Assembly: GCA_019240405.1 (NCBI GenBank)
Contig: JAFAYL010000034.1
Span: forward strand, 1 to 64,000
Source of the DNA: Acidobacteriaceae bacterium
Lineage (GTDB): Bacteria; Acidobacteriota; Terriglobia; Bryobacterales; Bryobacteraceae
Reading direction: 5' to 3'
Length of the DNA stretch: 64,000 bases
Of the stretch, positions 35,556-45,300 are shown piece after piece. Numbering within the stretch: position 1 is the stretch's first letter; each line of letters starts with the position of its first letter. A program made the translations under genes and the position numbers. The notes below the pieces were generated by a model. It saw only the letters and a program-made list of their open reading frames with translations, had not been told where the DNA came from and ran no database searches.

Positions 35556-36692
35556 TTATTTGACTCTTGTTTTGATCAGTTGCTCGGCTTCTTCGGAATA
35601 ACGATGCGCGTCAGAGGCGTTCCCTTTCGCCTCGGCCTTTCGCGCGAGCGTGAGGGTGATCTCGTAAAGCAACTCGGCGGCTCCGGGATCTTGCGGATCC
35701 AGCTCGTGAGCGCGGCGGAGCGCCTGATAGGCAAGCAGATCGTCGCCTAACTTCGAAAGAACGGCTCCATAGAGTGCATTCAGTTGAAAGATATCCGGCC
35801 AGCGATCTACGGCTGGGGCGATATGTCGACGTGCGTCCTCGAACCGGTTCAACCGGTAGTAAGTAAACGCAAGGTTGTATTGCATCTGCGGAGATTGGGG
35901 CGCCAGTTCCGCAGCGCGTCTCAAAGGGTCGAGAGCCGCTTCGAGATCACCGTGCTGACCATAGATGGTACCGAGCGCGGTTAGCTTTTCGGCATCGTTA
36001 GGGTCATAGAGTTGCCGGCAAAATGCGCGCGCTTCCTCTCGCGGTCCTCGGTCCAGTTTCTGGGCGCACTCCATCCGCAATCTACTGTCTTCGGCATCGC
36101 GGCGGCGCAGCTCGGCTGTTAATGCCGCAGCCTTCTTTGCTTCTTCCTCGCGCCCTTGTTTGCGATACAAAAGCGCGAGCTGGTATTCGGCGAAACTGTC
36201 GTGAGGGTTTGTCTGGGCTGCCTGCTTCAGCCATGTCTCGGCATCCGCCAAATCACCGTGCTTGAAGTAGGCGACGCCGAGGTAATAAGCTGTGTCGGGA
36301 AAGGGCGGCTTAACTATTGCTTTCTTTAAACTCCGGATTGCGCCTTCGAAATTCTGATCTATGAGGTCGAGCCGTCCGAGATAATACAGTACGTTCGGAT
36401 GATCTCCTATTTCGCGGCGCACGGCTTCGAATTCGCGGCGCGCTTCGGCGGATTGCTTCATTTCAAAGAGCGCCACGGCTAAAGGGAATCGCGCTCGCGT
36501 GACAAGCCGCGGGTCAAGCTGCAATGCGGCTCGAAATTCGCTGGCCGCCACCTCATATCGTTCTTGCTTTAACGCATCGTAGCCTTTTCCGAGGTGAACT
36601 TCCGGAGTGTCGCCCATCTCGCGAGCCACAGCCGAAATCTGCTGAGGTACCGCGCCGTGCACTTGCAGCAAAAGCCCTGATGCAATAAGCAC
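35556..36692 (-). CDS. TPR-repeat protein, exported
   Basis: About 378 residues from a possible GTG at 36692, with at least six tetratricopeptide units (for example ALKQERYEVAASEFRAALQL, GVAYFKHGDLADAETWLKQA, LGTIYGQHGDLEAALDPLRR). The start is doubtful: a signal-peptide-like segment RNLKSSTLVLIASGLLLQVHGA begins before this GTG, and the only ATG, at 36857, would overlap the divergent gene by 138 bases. It is divergent from the FG-GAP/TPR gene and shares its TPR style, so a joint protein-interaction role outside the cytoplasm is plausible. Confidence 0.8.
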   Translation of the reverse strand: MLIASGLLLQVHGAVPQQISAVAREMGDTPEVHLGKGYDALKQERYEVAASEFRAALQLDPRLVTRARFPLAVALFEMKQSAEARREFEAVRREIGDHPNVLYYLGRLDLIDQNFEGAIRSLKKAIVKPPFPDTAYYLGVAYFKHGDLADAETWLKQAAQTNPHDSFAEYQLALLYRKQGREEEAKKAAALTAELRRRDAEDSRLRMECAQKLDRGPREEARAFCRQLYDPNDAEKLTALGTIYGQHGDLEAALDPLRRAAELAPQSPQMQYNLAFTYYRLNRFEDARRHIAPAVDRWPDIFQLNALYGAVLSKLGDDLLAYQALRRAHELDPQDPGAAELLYEITLTLARKAEAKGNASDAHRYSEEAEQLIKTRVK

Positions 36693-36719
36693 AAGCGTGC
36701 TAGATTTTAGGTTCCGGAA

Positions 36720-39700
36720 GTGAAGATCACGCGCGGCACTGATCTCGAAAGGCGCAATTTTCTTGTTCGATGCTGCAGAGGAATTTCGGGAGCGCTGATT
36801 TCTCCGAACCTCCCGGAATTCCTGGCTCCGTTGCGCGTCCGCGGTCCTGAATTTCACTTACATCCTCACTATCGCTCACAAACCCCGTTGGATTCGTTGA
36901 TTCTTAAGACGAAGGCGGGTTCTGACGATTTCATTACGGAAAAATATCATGACCAGGTCGCCGCGATTCTTAGCCAATGGAGTGCGGCTCTGCTCGATTT
37001 CCCCGAAAAGGTTCAGATCATCGAGAAGGTTCTGGCGCCGAGCTTCTTGGGTTCATCGCTCGAACCAGTGGAGTCGAGGCTCGCTCGGGCCGGGCCCGCC
37101 CTCGAAGTTCATCGAATCACATTCGCACAAGAAACTTCGTTAGGTCCGCTCGCTTTTGTTCAGCAATTGCGATCAGCGGTCGCGAGTTTTTCTCAAATTC
37201 TAAGCGCAGGGTTCCAGGTGACGACAATCGATCTGGACTCGCACGGGCTTCGAACTCGTGTTCGGTACGAGCTGGTAGGCACGGGCCGCGATTTCTACCG
37301 TGAGCAGCGAGTAGGGTATTGGGATCTTCAATGGGACGCGTCGGGGTTGGAAGAATTGCGCCTGACCCGGTGGCAGGCGAGAGAGGAAACCCGTAGCAGA
37401 TCGCACGAGAGATTCTACGTGGACGTCAGTGCACACGCATTCGCCGGTAACACATCGTACTCGACGCAGATGCTGCACGGAGTCGATTACTGGCGCACGG
37501 TGCTAGATGGCGCATGCGGCATCGACATTTACGGACATAACGGGGTTTCGGCCGGCGACATCGATAATGACGGCTTCGACGATTTGTATATCTGCCAGCC
37601 AGCGGGACTTCCCAACCGGCTCTACCGTAACCGCGGTGACGGAACTTTCGACGATGTTACTGAGATGTCGGGCGTGGGCATTCTCGAAAATACAGCCTGC
37701 GCGTTGTTTGCGGATTTCAATAACGATGGACATCAGGACTTGGTCGTCGTGCGCGCGAACGGTCCTCTTCTATTCCTCAACGAAGGCGGTGGCAAATTTC
37801 ACCTGAAACGAGATGCGTTTCAATTCGCCAACTCGCCACAAGGCACGTTTACGGGCGCTGCCGCGGCTGATTATAACCGTGACGGCTTTCTTGACATTTA
37901 TTTCTGTTTGTACTCGTATTACCAGGGTGCAGATCAGTATCGATATCCGACCCCCTACTACGACGCGGAGAATGGGCCGCCGAATTTCCTGATGTGCAAC
38001 AACGGCGACGGGACGTTTCGCGATGTAACCGAGCACACAGGTCTCAATCAAAACAATACACGCTACAGTTTTTGCTGCGGATGGAGTGATTACAACAGCG
38101 ATGGCTGGCCGGATTTGTATGTGGTGAACGACTTCGGCCGAAAGAATCTTTACCGTAATAATGGCGACGGAACATTCACGGATGTTGCGGCGCAAGCGGG
38201 TGTTGCAGACGCCGGAGCAGGCATGAGCGTTTCGTGGCTCGACTTTGACAACGACGGCGCGCAGGATCTCTACTCCGCGAATATGTGGACTGCGCCTGGT
38301 GAGCGCATCTCAACACAAGAACTCTTTCAGAAGAATGCGTCCCCGGAGCTGCGCGCGCTTTATCGCAAACATGCGATGGGTAATTCTTTGTTCCGAAATA
38401 GCGGCCACGGAATTTTTCAAGATGCGACTGATCGCGCGAACGTGTGGATGGGACGATGGTCGTGGTCGAGCGATGCCTGGGATTTCGATCACGATGGATT
38501 CCCGGATCTCTATATTGCTAATGGGATGATTTCTGGCCCGATTCGCGAAGACCTGAATAGCTTCTTCTGGCGTCAGGTGGTTGCCGCTTCCCCGGATAAG
38601 CCGAAGGACACTCCTGAATACGAAGAGGGATGGAACGCGATCAACGAGCTGATCCGATCGGACTACACCTGGAGTGGTTTCGAGCGGAACGTTTTTTACG
38701 CAAATAATCGGGACGGTACATTTTCGGACGTGTCCGGGGCAATCGGCCTGGATTTCGTCGAGGACGGCCGGGCTTTCGCACTCGCCGATTTTGACCACGA
38801 CGGACGCCAGGAAGTACTGCTAAAAAATCGCAACGCCCCGCAGTTACGGCTAATGAAGAACGTAACGACGGAGCTGCCGCCTGCCATTTCATTTCGCCTT
38901 CGCGGAACGAAAAGTAATCGTGACGCAATCGGCGCGGTCGTAACGATTGAAACTGAGGCGGGCAGGCAAACGCGGCTTCTTCAGGCGGGATCCGGCTTCC
39001 TCTCGCAGCATAGTAAAGAGCTGTTTTTCGGGCTGGGGAACACCAAAGGCCGAGTGAACGTTTCCATTCGCTGGCCAAGCGGACTTGTGCAAGACGCGCA
39101 TGGGCTTCCTCAAAATCATCGGATCTGGATCGAAGAAGGCGCGCAGATATCTCGAATCGAGCCGTTCGGGCCAATGCGGAATCGCATTGCCAATCCAACG
39201 GAGCAGGCGCGCGACACTCTTCCCGAAGCGCTGGAAACGTGGCTGCTCGCTCCGATTCCCGCACCGCGAGCAGATGGCCCTCAGCTTCTTACGATCAGCG
39301 CGGAAAATGCTCACGATGAGGATTTCGTCGCAATCTACAATCTCTTGTTTCGCTACATGTTTGACCGGCACCGCGATCTTGTGCTGCCGATTTCGTTCTT
39401 GATCGACGAGCACGGCGACATCGTAAAGGTGTACCAAGGTACGGTGAAACCGGAGACTGTCACGCGAGATATGCGTCAAATTCCGCGGACCACAACAGAA
39501 AGGCTTACGAAGGCACTGCCCTTTTCCGGTGCTCGAGAGAGGTTCGAGTTTCGGCGAAATTATCTGGCCTATGGTTCGGTTTACTTCGATCATGGTTATT
39601 ACAACGAGGCTGAGAGATGGTTCCGCATCGCGCTTCGGGACGACTCATCAAGCGCCGAAGCGTATTACGGGTTAGGAAGCGTTTACCTGAAACAGGAGAG

Positions 39701-40313
39701 AACTGCGGAAGCACGGGATGCTTTCAGCCGCGCAGTAAAGCTCGAAGTGAGTTACCCCGGCACTCTGCCGAATGCCTGGAACAATCTCGGGCTGATCGCC
39801 GCGCGCGAAGGTAGAACGGAAGAGGCCATCGACTATTTTCAAGAAGCGCTCCGATTAAATCCGGATCATTTTGTTGCTCTCGAAAATCTTGGCAACGCAT
39901 TTCGCCAGCAGAAGCGTTGGGGTGAAGCGCGCAGCGTGTTAGAGCGGGCAGTCGCAATGAAACCTGTTGATCCCGAGGCGAACTACGGCCTTGCGATGGT
40001 GTTCGCAGAGACGGATGAGACCGCCCGGGCCTATGATTACCTTCAGAGGGCGCTACGTGCTCGCCCCAATTATCCTGAAGCGCTGAATAATCTCGGAGTG
40101 CTATATCTGAAAACGAACCGTCGCGACGAAGCGATTGCGAAGTTTGAGGAATGTATCCGAGTTGTTCCCGCCTTCGATCAGGCGTATTTGAATCTCGCGC
40201 GCGTGTATGCAATCGAGAACAAGCCCGATAAAGCACGGGCTATACTTCAGAAACTTATCGAGCAGCGTCCCGATGATGTCCAGGCTCGTAAGGCATTGGA
40301 GCAACTGCGGTGA
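36720..40313 (+). CDS. Large FG-GAP/ASPIC (CRTAC1-like) and TPR fusion protein
   Basis: 1197 residues, GTG start. An N-terminal RRNFLVRCC resembles a twin-arginine signal. Residues about 255-700 hold at least six FG-GAP/VCBS calcium-binding blades (DIDNDGFDDLYI, DFNNDGHQDLVV, DYNRDGFLDIYF, DFDHDGFPDLYI). About 725-800 is an ASPIC/UnbV domain (VNVSIRWPSGLVQ). The last 260 residues are TPRs (LGLIAAREGRTEEAIDYFQE and so on). Such proteins are probably surface or periplasmic interaction platforms; no catalytic site is visible. It is coupled by GTGA to the following TPR gene. Confidence 0.9.
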   Translation: MKITRGTDLERRNFLVRCCRGISGALISPNLPEFLAPLRVRGPEFHLHPHYRSQTPLDSLILKTKAGSDDFITEKYHDQVAAILSQWSAALLDFPEKVQIIEKVLAPSFLGSSLEPVESRLARAGPALEVHRITFAQETSLGPLAFVQQLRSAVASFSQILSAGFQVTTIDLDSHGLRTRVRYELVGTGRDFYREQRVGYWDLQWDASGLEELRLTRWQAREETRSRSHERFYVDVSAHAFAGNTSYSTQMLHGVDYWRTVLDGACGIDIYGHNGVSAGDIDNDGFDDLYICQPAGLPNRLYRNRGDGTFDDVTEMSGVGILENTACALFADFNNDGHQDLVVVRANGPLLFLNEGGGKFHLKRDAFQFANSPQGTFTGAAAADYNRDGFLDIYFCLYSYYQGADQYRYPTPYYDAENGPPNFLMCNNGDGTFRDVTEHTGLNQNNTRYSFCCGWSDYNSDGWPDLYVVNDFGRKNLYRNNGDGTFTDVAAQAGVADAGAGMSVSWLDFDNDGAQDLYSANMWTAPGERISTQELFQKNASPELRALYRKHAMGNSLFRNSGHGIFQDATDRANVWMGRWSWSSDAWDFDHDGFPDLYIANGMISGPIREDLNSFFWRQVVAASPDKPKDTPEYEEGWNAINELIRSDYTWSGFERNVFYANNRDGTFSDVSGAIGLDFVEDGRAFALADFDHDGRQEVLLKNRNAPQLRLMKNVTTELPPAISFRLRGTKSNRDAIGAVVTIETEAGRQTRLLQAGSGFLSQHSKELFFGLGNTKGRVNVSIRWPSGLVQDAHGLPQNHRIWIEEGAQISRIEPFGPMRNRIANPTEQARDTLPEALETWLLAPIPAPRADGPQLLTISAENAHDEDFVAIYNLLFRYMFDRHRDLVLPISFLIDEHGDIVKVYQGTVKPETVTRDMRQIPRTTTERLTKALPFSGARERFEFRRNYLAYGSVYFDHGYYNEAERWFRIALRDDSSSAEAYYGLGSVYLKQERTAEARDAFSRAVKLEVSYPGTLPNAWNNLGLIAAREGRTEEAIDYFQEALRLNPDHFVALENLGNAFRQQKRWGEARSVLERAVAMKPVDPEANYGLAMVFAETDETARAYDYLQRALRARPNYPEALNNLGVLYLKTNRRDEAIAKFEECIRVVPAFDQAYLNLARVYAIENKPDKARAILQKLIEQRPDDVQARKALEQLR

Positions 40314-41284
40314 AATGTGGATCGCAGATGATCTTTGTACTTGCGCTACTCGGTCCCTTAGTTTTCGGACAATCGCAGGAGAAAAAGTCTGAAAGACCGG
40401 AGTATTATGATGAGCCGCAATTCACCGTGGCCGGCATGGCGGACTACACCTATCGCGGGGGCCACGGTTCGGATATGGTTCTACGCTCGACGGAGGAGCT
40501 GACCAAGGCGACGGCAGAGCTAGGCCATGTGGATGGAAATCCCGCGAATGCTCTTGCTGCGGTACGTGCATACCAGCATGCAGCGGAACTAGATCCGAAC
40601 GAGCCGAATCTTTTCCATTGGGGCGCTGAATTGCTCGAGCATCATGCGGTTGATCCAGCAATCGAAGTGTTCACGAAGGGCAATCGACTGTTTCCACGTT
40701 CCTCTCGAATGCTGCTTGGCTTAGCCACAGGATTCTATGCGCGGGGTTCTTACGATGACGCCGCGCGCCGGTTCTTTGAGGCCGCTGACCTGAATCCGAG
40801 TGATCCCGAGCCTTACCTATTTCTGGGAAAAGTGCAAGCCCGCGAGATCACGGAATTAAATGGCTATCTCGAAAGGCTCAGGCGATTTGCCAAAATTCAA
40901 CCCAGCAATGCGCAGGCCAATTACTACTACGCTGTCGCGCTTTGGAATCACCGAAGGAATGAGGATGAGGTAAAACGCCTAATAAATAAAGCTATCGAGC
41001 TTGATCCACATCTCGGGGTTGCCTATCTGCAACTCGGCATCGTTTATGCAGATCAGAAGAATTTGCCGTCTGCAATCGCGGCTTATCGGAAAGCGATCGA
41101 GGTTGATTCGCAACTGGAGGAAGCGCACTATCGCCTTTCGCAGGAGTATGCGATGACTGGCGAGAAGGCCGAAGCTGAAAAAGAGCTCGCTCTATACAGG
41201 GAATTGTCAAAGAGGTCCGCAGCGCAGCGAGAACGTGATCGAGCCGAGCTGAAACAATTTGTGATTGAACTAAAATCTCACTGA
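40310..41284 (+). CDS. TPR-repeat protein, exported
   Basis: 324 residues, GTG start overlapping the TGA of the upstream gene. The N-terminus SQMIFVLALLGPLVFGQSQ is a signal peptide. The rest is TPR units, such as ARGSYDDAARRFFEAADLNP and YADQKNLPSAIAAYRKAIEV. Translational coupling and the shared TPR type indicate that it works with the FG-GAP/ASPIC protein. It ends six bases before the convergent nucleoside hydrolase gene. Confidence 0.88.
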   Translation: MKCGSQMIFVLALLGPLVFGQSQEKKSERPEYYDEPQFTVAGMADYTYRGGHGSDMVLRSTEELTKATAELGHVDGNPANALAAVRAYQHAAELDPNEPNLFHWGAELLEHHAVDPAIEVFTKGNRLFPRSSRMLLGLATGFYARGSYDDAARRFFEAADLNPSDPEPYLFLGKVQAREITELNGYLERLRRFAKIQPSNAQANYYYAVALWNHRRNEDEVKRLINKAIELDPHLGVAYLQLGIVYADQKNLPSAIAAYRKAIEVDSQLEEAHYRLSQEYAMTGEKAEAEKELALYRELSKRSAAQRERDRAELKQFVIELKSH

Positions 41285-41290
41285 GAAAGG

Positions 41291-42352
41291 TCAGTGCGCT
41301 GCGGGAGTCCTGGCGCTCATCAGGCGCACGAACATCTCGTAAAACTTTTCGATGTCCAGATCCACTTGGATCTCGACGGGCTGTACGGTGATTTTCGGCT
41401 TATCATTCTCTGTCCAAATCAGCGTGTTGCCGTATCCTGCTCCTCGATCGAGGTCCACATTCATATAACGGGTCTCGCGTTTCGTGATCAGGCTGGGGTC
41501 GATCCACGCGGCGGCCGCAAGCTCGTCCCACATGTAGTTTGCGCGGTAAAAGCGCGAGAGATAGCGCGCCAAATCGGTGTCGCTGGCTGCGATCCGGTTC
41601 ATGGCCTGCTGGGATAAACGAGTCTTAATCGAAATGTCGACCGTCGTGCAGACAATTTTCTTCCATGGCGCGCGCAGCACGACGCTTGCGGCCTCTGGAT
41701 CGAACCACATATTGAACTCATGACGCGGATTATTGGCGAACTCGGGATCATCGCTCTGTGGGCTGATGCTTCCACCCATAAAGACCAATCCTTGAGCTAA
41801 TTCCGGGAACTGAGGATCGAGCGAGATCGCAAGCACGAGATTGGTCATCGGTCCGCCCGCGTAGATGGTAATTTGATGCGGGTATTTGCGTACCATTCGC
41901 ACCAGGAAATGCGCGGCATCTTCGTCTGACGGCTTTGTGTGCGGCTGACCTTCCGCAAGAGGCGGAACAACAGAAGCTTCGTGCCACCAACGCTTATCCC
42001 ATGCGCCGATGTACGCGAGTTGTCCATAGCGCTGTTCCCAAACCTCTGTTGCCTCGCGCGTGTTCACGAGCGGAAAAACCGCACCGGGCACAACGGGAAT
42101 ATCCGTTCGGCCGATGATCTCGAGCAGGCGCAACGTATGGGCGATTTCTTCATCGCGCCATTGATCTCCAGTGACAACCGTGATCCCAAGGACACTAACA
42201 TCCGGCGACTGAATCATTACTAGGAGCGATTGCAGGTCGGTGCCGCCGGGACCGGCGCAATCCTGGTCGAAAATCACTTTACGTCGCTGGCCGAACGCAG
42301 CAGAACTCGTGAGCAGCAACAGGGCTGCCAAGCAGGGTGTGAGATGTCGCAT
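41291..42352 (-). CDS. Exported nucleoside hydrolase-like protein
   Basis: 353 residues with a signal peptide (MRHLTPCLAALLLLTSSAAFG), so it acts outside the cytoplasm. The inosine-uridine nucleoside N-ribohydrolase family is recognised by IYAGGPMTNLVLAIS, LVFMGGS and HEFNMWFDPEAASVVL. The N-terminal calcium motif, normally DTDxGxDD, is DQDCAGPGGTDLQS, an expanded variant that keeps two or three acidic residues. Splitting nucleosides to base and ribose outside the inner membrane would feed the NCS1 permease. It lies ten bases behind the TonB-receptor-like gene, probably in one operon. Confidence 0.85.
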   Translation of the reverse strand: MRHLTPCLAALLLLTSSAAFGQRRKVIFDQDCAGPGGTDLQSLLVMIQSPDVSVLGITVVTGDQWRDEEIAHTLRLLEIIGRTDIPVVPGAVFPLVNTREATEVWEQRYGQLAYIGAWDKRWWHEASVVPPLAEGQPHTKPSDEDAAHFLVRMVRKYPHQITIYAGGPMTNLVLAISLDPQFPELAQGLVFMGGSISPQSDDPEFANNPRHEFNMWFDPEAASVVLRAPWKKIVCTTVDISIKTRLSQQAMNRIAASDTDLARYLSRFYRANYMWDELAAAAWIDPSLITKRETRYMNVDLDRGAGYGNTLIWTENDKPKITVQPVEIQVDLDIEKFYEMFVRLMSARTPAAH

Positions 42353-42362
42353 GTGCGTCGAA

Positions 42363-45300
42363 TTAGAAGAGTAATTTCAACGCAAACTGAATCACGCGTG
42401 GATTGTTGACCGTGGAGCTGATTGCCCCGAAGGTTGCCGGAGAATTGAAATCGGCTCCAGGCAAACCGAATTGCGGGTGATTGAAGAGGTTGAAGAACTC
42501 TGCACGGAAATCGAGCGTCGTCGCTTCGCGCGGAAGCGGGAAATGCTTGATCACCGAGAAATCAGTATTGATGAAGTCAGGCCCTGAGACCGGTGTGCGC
42601 GATGCGTTGCCGAGCTCATCGGCAGGCGGCTGCGCGAAGCAACCGGTGTTAAACCAACGGCTCAAGCTCGAATTGCCAAGGCTCGGATTGCACGTTTGAT
42701 TTGGCCGGATAAAGCTATTTCCGTCGTTTTGGAAATTAACTCCGGAAGTGTTGCTGCTATCTACAATGAAAATCGGGAACCCGGAAGTGGCTTTTTCGAT
42801 TACGGTCAGCTCCCAGTGGCCCAGCAGCGTGTCCAGTGGACCGCTCCATGAACTTCCGAACCGCCTACCTTTGCCGAACGGCAACTGATAAATCACGCTA
42901 GCCGTGAAATCGTGATTGAGGTTGATTTGAGAAAGAGCCCAATCAAGCTTCTGCCAGCCCGGGAGCGGGAAATATAGCGCACCTATAGGACTGCCCAATC
43001 CATCTGTGAAGCCGTTGTCGTGAACGCTTGCATAGGTGTATCCGATCAGGCCGTAGAGACCGTACCGGCTGCTCTTGGTTTCCGCCTTGACCTGAAACGA
43101 GTTGTAGTGAGCTCTTCCAATGTCGTTGACATTGTAAATAGTCGAGAAGGGGAACTGCGGATACGGCAGGCCGAACGGAGCGCCGCCGGGCCCGCAGCCC
43201 AACGTGTATCCGGAGACCACGCCGCAAGCCGCGGGGGATCCGATATTCAGATTGTTCCCGTACAACAAAATGTGAGAGCTGCGCGAGCCAGCGTACCCCA
43301 GAGTCAAGACGATGTTGCCAGGAATTTGGCGCTCGACGTTGACATTGAACTGTTGAACGCGCCCGTGCTTAAAATCGAGGTTCTGAGAAACGAATGCGCC
43401 TGCGAAATTCTGCGGAGTCGGAGGGCTGGTGAAAATCGGGAATCCGGATGACATGCTTATCGCGGATGGCGTTTTCCCGTACAGCGTCGCGCAGGCAGCC
43501 GTTGCGAATGTGCAACCACCACTGAAGGCGAACGAACCAGATTCTGCAAAGAAGGGTGGATTTTGCCACAATCCCTGGGCGCCTTGGCTCCATGCCGCAT
43601 CGTGGAAGATGGCATAACCTCCGCGGATAACGGTGTTCTGGCTTCCGAACGGTTTCCAGGCGATTCCAATCCGTGGCTCGAGGTCAGTCTTGTCCATTTG
43701 AATTCCGGCCGAAGCTCCTGCATTCTGGCCAGCGATCAGGATCTGATGATTGGACGGGTCGAAGTCGGCCTGTCGATTGTGAGCTTCGGTGATCGGAGTG
43801 ACCAAAGCCCATCCCAAGCCCAAGTTCAACGTCAGGTCCCTGGTGACCCGCCAATCGTCCTGGACAAATGGACGGTACATTTTCCAGCGGCGGCCTGTGA
43901 TGTCGCCATCGAATGTCTGGTCATGAATGGCAAGACTGGGCAAGCCGAGCAGAAAATCCGCCATTGCCTCACCGCCCCATGCACCGGTGAAGATCCAGTA
44001 TCCGTCCTGAAAACCAATCGCCCGAACGTTCATCTGGTTAGCCCGAATTTCCCCGCCCACTTTGATGTCATGATTGCCGCGAACCATATCGAAGGAGTCG
44101 GCTATAGAAAAGACGTTCGTACCCCCCTGGAAGGGAGAATATCCGCGATCTCCGAGAGACCAATAGCCGCCGTCTAACTGAGTGGAGGTCATTCCGCAAC
44201 TGTCGCCACCTAAATTGGCGCCGGGAATACCTAGGGCGTTCGAAATGCAACTGTAGCTGCCCTGAGAGGTGATGTAGTTGAAAATCCGGTTGTAGCCGCC
44301 GCTGATCTGATTCACTGTGTTCGGCGAGAAAACGTGAGTTTCGGATGCGGCGACGTTACGTCCGTGGTTGAGGATGCCTTGATTGCTGCCGAACGGACTA
44401 GCTTCCGCGAACCCAGGCGAGCCGCCCGGCACGTAGGATACAGCCTGATCGTAGCTGAAGCGCGCGAATGCGGTGTCTTTGGTCGAGAAATTATGATCCA
44501 CCCGGACATCAAACTCTCCTTCGTTCAGTTTTCTAACGGGCTCGTTTACGTAGTTATAGCCGAGAGCGGGATTATTCGCATCAGGCAGCGGATAAAAATT
44601 GATCATCTTGGCTGCGATCGGGTTGATCAGGCCAGCCGGAATTTTGTTGCAGTTCACGCCAGGACTCTGGCTTCCATTCGGCGCAACGGGATTAGGATTA
44701 CCCGCGCTGTCGCATTGAAAAGCTGTATTGGGCGCCCCCGTCACGTTTGGATTAATGAGAAATCCCGATCGCGGATTTCCGAACGCGTCGTGGGTGAAGT
44801 CGCCCGTGCGCATGGCAGCGCTCGGCACCAAGCCGGTGAACGGTATGCCGTGCCGCTGAAACTTGTTCTGAATATCAGCGAAGAAGAACGTTTTGTCTCT
44901 GCGAATGGGACCGCCGATTGAGCCGCCGAACTGATTCAAGTTGAATTTTTCCGTGTTCGTCGCGAAAAAGCTGCGCGCATCAAGAGACGTATTGCGAAAG
45001 AATTCAAAGAGCGATCCGTGCAGAGTGTTCGTTCCGGACTTTGTCGTCACGAGAACCGTCGGTCCGGCACGCGTGCCCCACTCGGCCGAGTAGTTGTACG
45101 TCAGAACCTTGAACTCCTGGATGGCGTCAATCGAAGGCAGAATCGCAATGCCACCGGCGGTCAGCTCATTGTTGTCGTTGCCATCAAGTAGCCAATCCGT
45201 GCTGTTCGCACGTGATCCGCCTACTGAGAGCGAAAAAGAGCCGCGGGCGGCGACTTCACTGTCTGCGCCGCTCGTGAAGAAACTGCCGGGATTGGTTTCT

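Noticed and set aside
38641-39264. 207-residue minus-strand frame inside the FG-GAP gene
   Set aside because: It is antisense to a continuous multi-domain coding sequence, with no start signal or family resemblance.
43563-44177. 204-residue plus-strand frame inside the receptor gene
   Set aside because: It is a shadow of the long beta-barrel coding sequence.
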